The position numbers and the translations under genes were made by a program. From Clostridia bacterium (GTDB taxonomy: Bacteria; Bacillota; Clostridia; Oscillospirales; CAG-272): a stretch of DNA of 8,531 bases. The notes below the pieces were generated by a model, which had not been told where the DNA came from, did no database searches, and was given only the letters and a program-made list of their open reading frames with translations. Within the stretch, counting starts at the first letter, position 1. Each line of letters starts with the position of its first letter. The stretch spans positions 1 through 8,531 of the forward strand of contig JAFTIV010000003.1 of the NCBI GenBank assembly GCA_017456685.1. The letters are read 5' to 3'. Shown piece after piece: positions 6,121-8,531 of this stretch.

Positions 6121-7122
6121 ATGAAAGCAATATTTATAGCTAACAACAAGGGAAATATCGAATATGTATATGGCAAGAAAAATATAGAGAAAATCGCCTC
6201 CTTAGTTGACCTCGATACAGAGGTTTACTGCGAGGAGGATATTGTTGCAAGCCCCGAAAAATTCAAGGATGTCGAAATTGCATTTTCGACCTGGTCAATG
6301 CCTGGAGGTGGAGAACTTAAGCTCACCTCTTACCTTCCAAGCCTTAAGATTCTTTTCTATGGCGCAGGCTCAGTAAAGTATTTTGCACCCGAGTATTTTG
6401 AAAAGGGCGTAAGAATTACAAGCGCATATGCCGCAAACGCAATTCCTGTTGCTGAATTTTCAGTAGGACAAATTCTTCTTGCGAACAAGGGCTTTTTCCA
6501 ATCCGCACTTGTTGCAAAGAAAAAGGAGCACGAGCGCGCGCTTAAGATTGCAGGCGCACACGCAGGAAACTACGAGGCGAAAGTCGGTATTGTCGGCGCT
6601 GGAATGATAGGTAAAAAGGTAATAGAGCTGCTTAAGCCCTATAAGCTCGATATCTATGTATTCGATGTGTTTATGAGCGAGGAGCAGGCAAGCGCGCTTG
6701 GAGTTAAAAAATGCACGCTTGATGAAATTTTCGAGGAGTGCGATATTGTTTCAAATCACCTTGCAAATGTTCCTGCAACTGTTGGAATTATGAAGAAGGA
6801 GCACTTTGCAAAAATGAAGCAAAATGCTACATTTATAAACACAGGTAGGGGTGCACAGGTCGATGAGGACGGCCTTATCGAGGTGCTCAAGGAGCGCGAG
6901 GATATATGCGCCCTTCTCGATGTTACAATCAAGGAGCCTCTTGACGAAAATAGCCCGCTTTATGAGCTTGAAAACGCAATTCTAACTCCACATATCGCGG
7001 GAAGCATGTCTAACGAGGTTAGAAGAATGTCGGAGCTTATGGTTGACGAGCTTGAAAGATACCTCGCGGGCGAGGAGCTTCAATACGAAATCACCGCAGA
7101 AAAGCTCGCTAAAATGGCATAA
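6121..7122 (+). CDS. D-2-hydroxyacid dehydrogenase family NAD-binding protein
   Basis: The product is 333 aa, normal for D-isomer-specific 2-hydroxyacid dehydrogenases, which reduce 2-keto acids to D-2-hydroxy acids or the reverse. The Rossmann motif GAGMIG is at residues 159-164 and Asp182 ends the next strand, favouring NAD(H). The catalytic triad is visible: R243 (INTGRGAQVDE), E272 (IKEP) and H291 (LTPHIAGS). The first 110 residues form the substrate-side domain and are more divergent. AAGGAG lies 7 nt before the ATG. The gene is transcribed divergently from the oxidoreductase operon through a shared 196-nt control region, which suggests joint regulation and a role in the same pathway, perhaps reducing a 2-keto acid produced there. 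It ends at a strong terminator, so it is probably monocistronic. The exact substrate (glyoxylate, hydroxypyruvate, sugar-derived keto acid) cannot be assigned. Confidence 0.88.
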   Translation: MKAIFIANNKGNIEYVYGKKNIEKIASLVDLDTEVYCEEDIVASPEKFKDVEIAFSTWSMPGGGELKLTSYLPSLKILFYGAGSVKYFAPEYFEKGVRITSAYAANAIPVAEFSVGQILLANKGFFQSALVAKKKEHERALKIAGAHAGNYEAKVGIVGAGMIGKKVIELLKPYKLDIYVFDVFMSEEQASALGVKKCTLDEIFEECDIVSNHLANVPATVGIMKKEHFAKMKQNATFINTGRGAQVDEDGLIEVLKEREDICALLDVTIKEPLDENSPLYELENAILTPHIAGSMSNEVRRMSELMVDELERYLAGEELQYEITAEKLAKMA

Positions 7123-7134
7123 TAAAATCAAAAT

Positions 7135-7167
7135 AAAAGGACAGAGTATGCACTCTGTCCTTTTTTT
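7135..7167. terminator. Bidirectional intrinsic terminator between convergent genes
   Basis: The arms AAAAGGACAGAGT (7135-7147) and ACTCTGTCCTTTT (7152-7164) pair perfectly over 13 bp around the 4-nt loop ATGC. On the plus strand a run of seven T (7161-7167) ends the dehydrogenase transcript 12 nt after its stop. On the minus strand the stem is followed by TTTTATTTTG, which would end the mazF transcript. Confidence 0.92.
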
Positions 7168-7198
7168 AACGAGCCCCTTGTTGATAAAACGGAGATGC

Positions 7199-7633
7199 TT
7201 AACTAAGCGTGCCACCGTTTGCTCTTGCTACCGCACTCCCGTCTGTAGTGGCACTAAAATAAGTATTCGTGCCACCCTGTGGCTGATATGTGCTAAGACC
7301 AAAGCTGACGCTTAGTGCCTCGTTCACCTCGCGCATATGCGCCTCGTCAAGATGCCCCATTCGCTCCTTTAGACGCGTTTTGTCAAGCGTGCGTATTTGC
7401 TCAAGCAAGACTACAGAGTCCTTGCTAAGCCCTACATTGCTTGCAAAAATGTCAATGTGTGTCGGTAATTTTGCCTTTGTGGTGCGACTTGTAATCGCCG
7501 CCGCTATAACAGTAGGACTGTATTTGTTTCCTACATCATTCTGTACTATCAATACAGGTCTTAAGCCACCCTGCTCGGAACCAACAACGGGACTTAGATC
7601 TGCATAATATATATCTCCTCTTTTAATGTTCAT
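7199..7633 (-). CDS. mazF: MazF/NdoA-type endoribonuclease toxin with C-terminal extension
   Basis: The product is 144 aa. Residues 1-113 closely resemble Bacillota MazF (NdoA/EndoA), a sequence-specific mRNA endoribonuclease. [20 protein letters not shown] (4-23) is the family's N-terminal signature. Arg25 and Thr48, the catalytic residues of B. subtilis MazF, are both present, as are KLPTHIDI (55-62) and [10 protein letters not shown] (76-85), so the toxin looks active. Typical members end near residue 116; here about 30 extra residues follow, rich in Gly, Thr, Ser and Ala, which I do not recognise. AAGGAG lies 6 nt before the ATG. The usual antitoxin gene (EndoAI/MazE-like) just upstream is missing: the 180-nt gap to the divergent thioesterase gene has no suitable reading frame. 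The gene has its own promoter and shares the bidirectional terminator with its convergent neighbour. Confidence 0.92.
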   Translation of the reverse strand: MNIKRGDIYYADLSPVVGSEQGGLRPVLIVQNDVGNKYSPTVIAAAITSRTTKAKLPTHIDIFASNVGLSKDSVVLLEQIRTLDKTRLKERMGHLDEAHMREVNEALSVSFGLSTYQPQGGTNTYFSATTDGSAVARANGGTLS

Positions 7634-7707
7634 TTCTGTCTCCTTGTCCTTGTGTAAATCTATTATTGACAGCTTTTTCCTAAATAAACAAGCTTCCTTT
7701 TATTTAT

Positions 7708-7736
7708 AATATATTCTTATCGCCAAAAAACGACAA
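7708..7736 (-). promoter_or_regulatory. Probable mazF promoter
   Basis: On the minus strand TTGTCG (7736-7731) is followed after 17 nt by TATATT (7713-7708). Transcription would begin near 7701, with a leader of about 68 nt before the ATG at 7633. Its -35 box lies 9 nt from the -35 box of the divergent thioesterase promoter, so the two may compete or share control. Confidence 0.5.
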
Positions 7737-7745
7737 AGCAAGGAC

Positions 7746-7774
7746 TTGACATTTTTAAAAAATGGTGCTAAAAT
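7746..7774 (+). promoter_or_regulatory. Strong sigma-A-type promoter of the thioesterase gene
   Basis: A perfect TTGACA (7746-7751), a 17-nt spacer and TAAAAT (7769-7774), with TG in the extended -10 position (7766-7767). The predicted transcription start is near 7781, about 33 nt before the ATG. Confidence 0.8.
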
Positions 7775-7795
7775 ATGTTAGTAAATTTTAATATA

Positions 7796-7803
7796 AGAAG
7801 GGA
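7796..7803 (+). promoter_or_regulatory. Ribosome binding site of the thioesterase gene (start ambiguous)
   Basis: AGAAGGGA ends 10 nt before the ATG at 7814, but only 4 nt before an in-frame TTG at 7808. The ATG was annotated as the commoner start; the TTG would add two residues (Met-Lys) and has the more usual spacing to the GGG core. Confidence 0.55.
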
Positions 7804-7813
7804 CGATTTGAAA

Positions 7814-8531
7814 ATGAAATGGAGCGAGAGCTTTAAGGTAAAATTTCACGAAACAGACCAAAATGAGATTGCAAGCGTATCTCAGGTCTTTAAATATATT
7901 CAAGAGGCAGCGCTTTGCCAGCTACGCGCACAGCACCCATCATACGAGGAGCTTTTTGCAGATAAGAAGGCATTTATTTTAAGCTCAATTCGTCTTGAGC
8001 TTCATTCTCCTATCTTTGCATATGACGAAATAATCGCTCGCTCTTGGGCTTGCCCAAGCCGTGGTGTAAATTTCGTGCGTTGCTATGAAATAGAGAAGGA
8101 CGGAGAAATTGTGTGCGAGGCAGCCTCAAGCTGGGCACTTGTTTCAACCGAGGAAAAGCGCCTTTATACAGTTGAGGATATTGACACAAGTGCGTATTTT
8201 ATGGACGAGCCTGTTCAAACCGAGCGCCCTGTAAGAGTTCGTATTCCAACAGCACTTCCTATGTCGCTTGTTGGCGAATATACTGTTCAAAGAAGTGATA
8301 TTGATATGAACGGACATGTAAATAACACAAATTACCCAAGAATTATTTGCGATAAAATCCCAAACGCTGATAAAATCCGCGTAAAATCAATAGGAATTCA
8401 CTTTGCAAGCGAAGCTGTGCTTGATGAAACCCTTAAGATTTATATGACAAGAGTAGATAATAGAATTTATTTTAGAACAGTTCGCGAGGATGGAAAAACA
8501 AACATCGAGGCTGAGCTTATTGTCGAGGAAG
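7814..8531 (+). CDS. Acyl-ACP thioesterase (double hotdog), nearly complete, runs off right edge
   Basis: The 239 residues visible show two hotdog repeats, as in bacterial acyl-ACP thioesterases of the FatA/FatB-related family (PF01643). These hydrolyse acyl-acyl carrier protein in the cytoplasm to release free fatty acids. The first repeat starts with KVKFHETDQNEIASVSQVFK (8-27). The second holds the active-site signature SDIDMNGHVNNTNY (161-174), with N166 and H168 the likely catalytic pair. Bacterial members are usually about 235-260 aa, so only a short C-terminal part should be missing. The gene has its own near-consensus promoter and runs divergently from mazF. It does not appear to belong to the catabolic operon to the left. 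In anaerobic Bacillota such enzymes are thought to adjust fatty acid supply or release; the chain-length preference cannot be read from the sequence. Confidence 0.9.
   Translation, partial: MKWSESFKVKFHETDQNEIASVSQVFKYIQEAALCQLRAQHPSYEELFADKKAFILSSIRLELHSPIFAYDEIIARSWACPSRGVNFVRCYEIEKDGEIVCEAASSWALVSTEEKRLYTVEDIDTSAYFMDEPVQTERPVRVRIPTALPMSLVGEYTVQRSDIDMNGHVNNTNYPRIICDKIPNADKIRVKSIGIHFASEAVLDETLKIYMTRVDNRIYFRTVREDGKTNIEAELIVEE

Noticed and set aside
5852..6124. Plus-strand 90-codon frame ending in an ATGA overlap with the hydroxyacid dehydrogenase start
   Set aside because: Its first part is antisense to the flavin oxidoreductase and the rest runs through both promoters and the palindromes. 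It has no recognisable domain and no clear ribosome binding site.

Overview
The window most resembles a low- to medium-GC Bacillota (Clostridia-like) genome, probably an anaerobic gut or rumen lineage. This rests on AAGGAG-type ribosome binding sites, TTGACA-N17-TAAAAT promoters, a NdoA/EndoA-type MazF toxin, a bacterial acyl-ACP thioesterase, and several flavin oxidoreductases typical of anaerobes. Genus and species cannot be told from the sequence. I see no rRNA, tRNA, CRISPR array, transposase or phage gene.

Positions 1-5924 (minus strand) hold one catabolic-looking gene run. In transcription order it encodes: an Old Yellow Enzyme-type flavin oxidoreductase with a C-terminal cysteine motif (5924-4599), a short-chain dehydrogenase (4593-3841), a fumarate-reductase-like FAD protein (3779-1824), a TIM-barrel sugar isomerase/epimerase-like protein (1800-997), and the N-terminal 333 residues of a heparinase II/III-like polysaccharide lyase that runs off the left edge (1000-1). 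Gaps are short (5, 61 and 23 nt, then an ATGA overlap), so the genes look co-transcribed. A perfect 13-bp hairpin followed by a T-run sits between the dehydrogenase and the FAD protein and may split the operon into a strongly and a weakly expressed half.

Positions 5925-6120 form a divergent control region. It has a strong promoter facing left, a weaker one facing right, and two palindromes between the -35 boxes that could be operators. The rightward promoter drives a D-2-hydroxyacid dehydrogenase-family gene (6121-7122), which ends at a bidirectional hairpin terminator.

Positions 7123-8531 look like housekeeping or stress content. A MazF-type endoribonuclease gene (7633-7199, minus) has an unusual C-terminal tail and no antitoxin gene beside it. 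Divergent from it, behind a near-consensus promoter, is an acyl-ACP thioesterase (7814 to beyond the right edge).

Inference on how the genes work together: the left operon and the divergent dehydrogenase look like an intracellular pathway for an imported acidic or modified oligosaccharide or glycoside. The lyase would cleave the sugar chain, the TIM-barrel protein and dehydrogenases would convert the product, and the two flavoproteins would carry out an uncommon redox step such as double-bond reduction or alcohol oxidation. The substrate cannot be named from this window. This combination is the best candidate here for an undescribed system.
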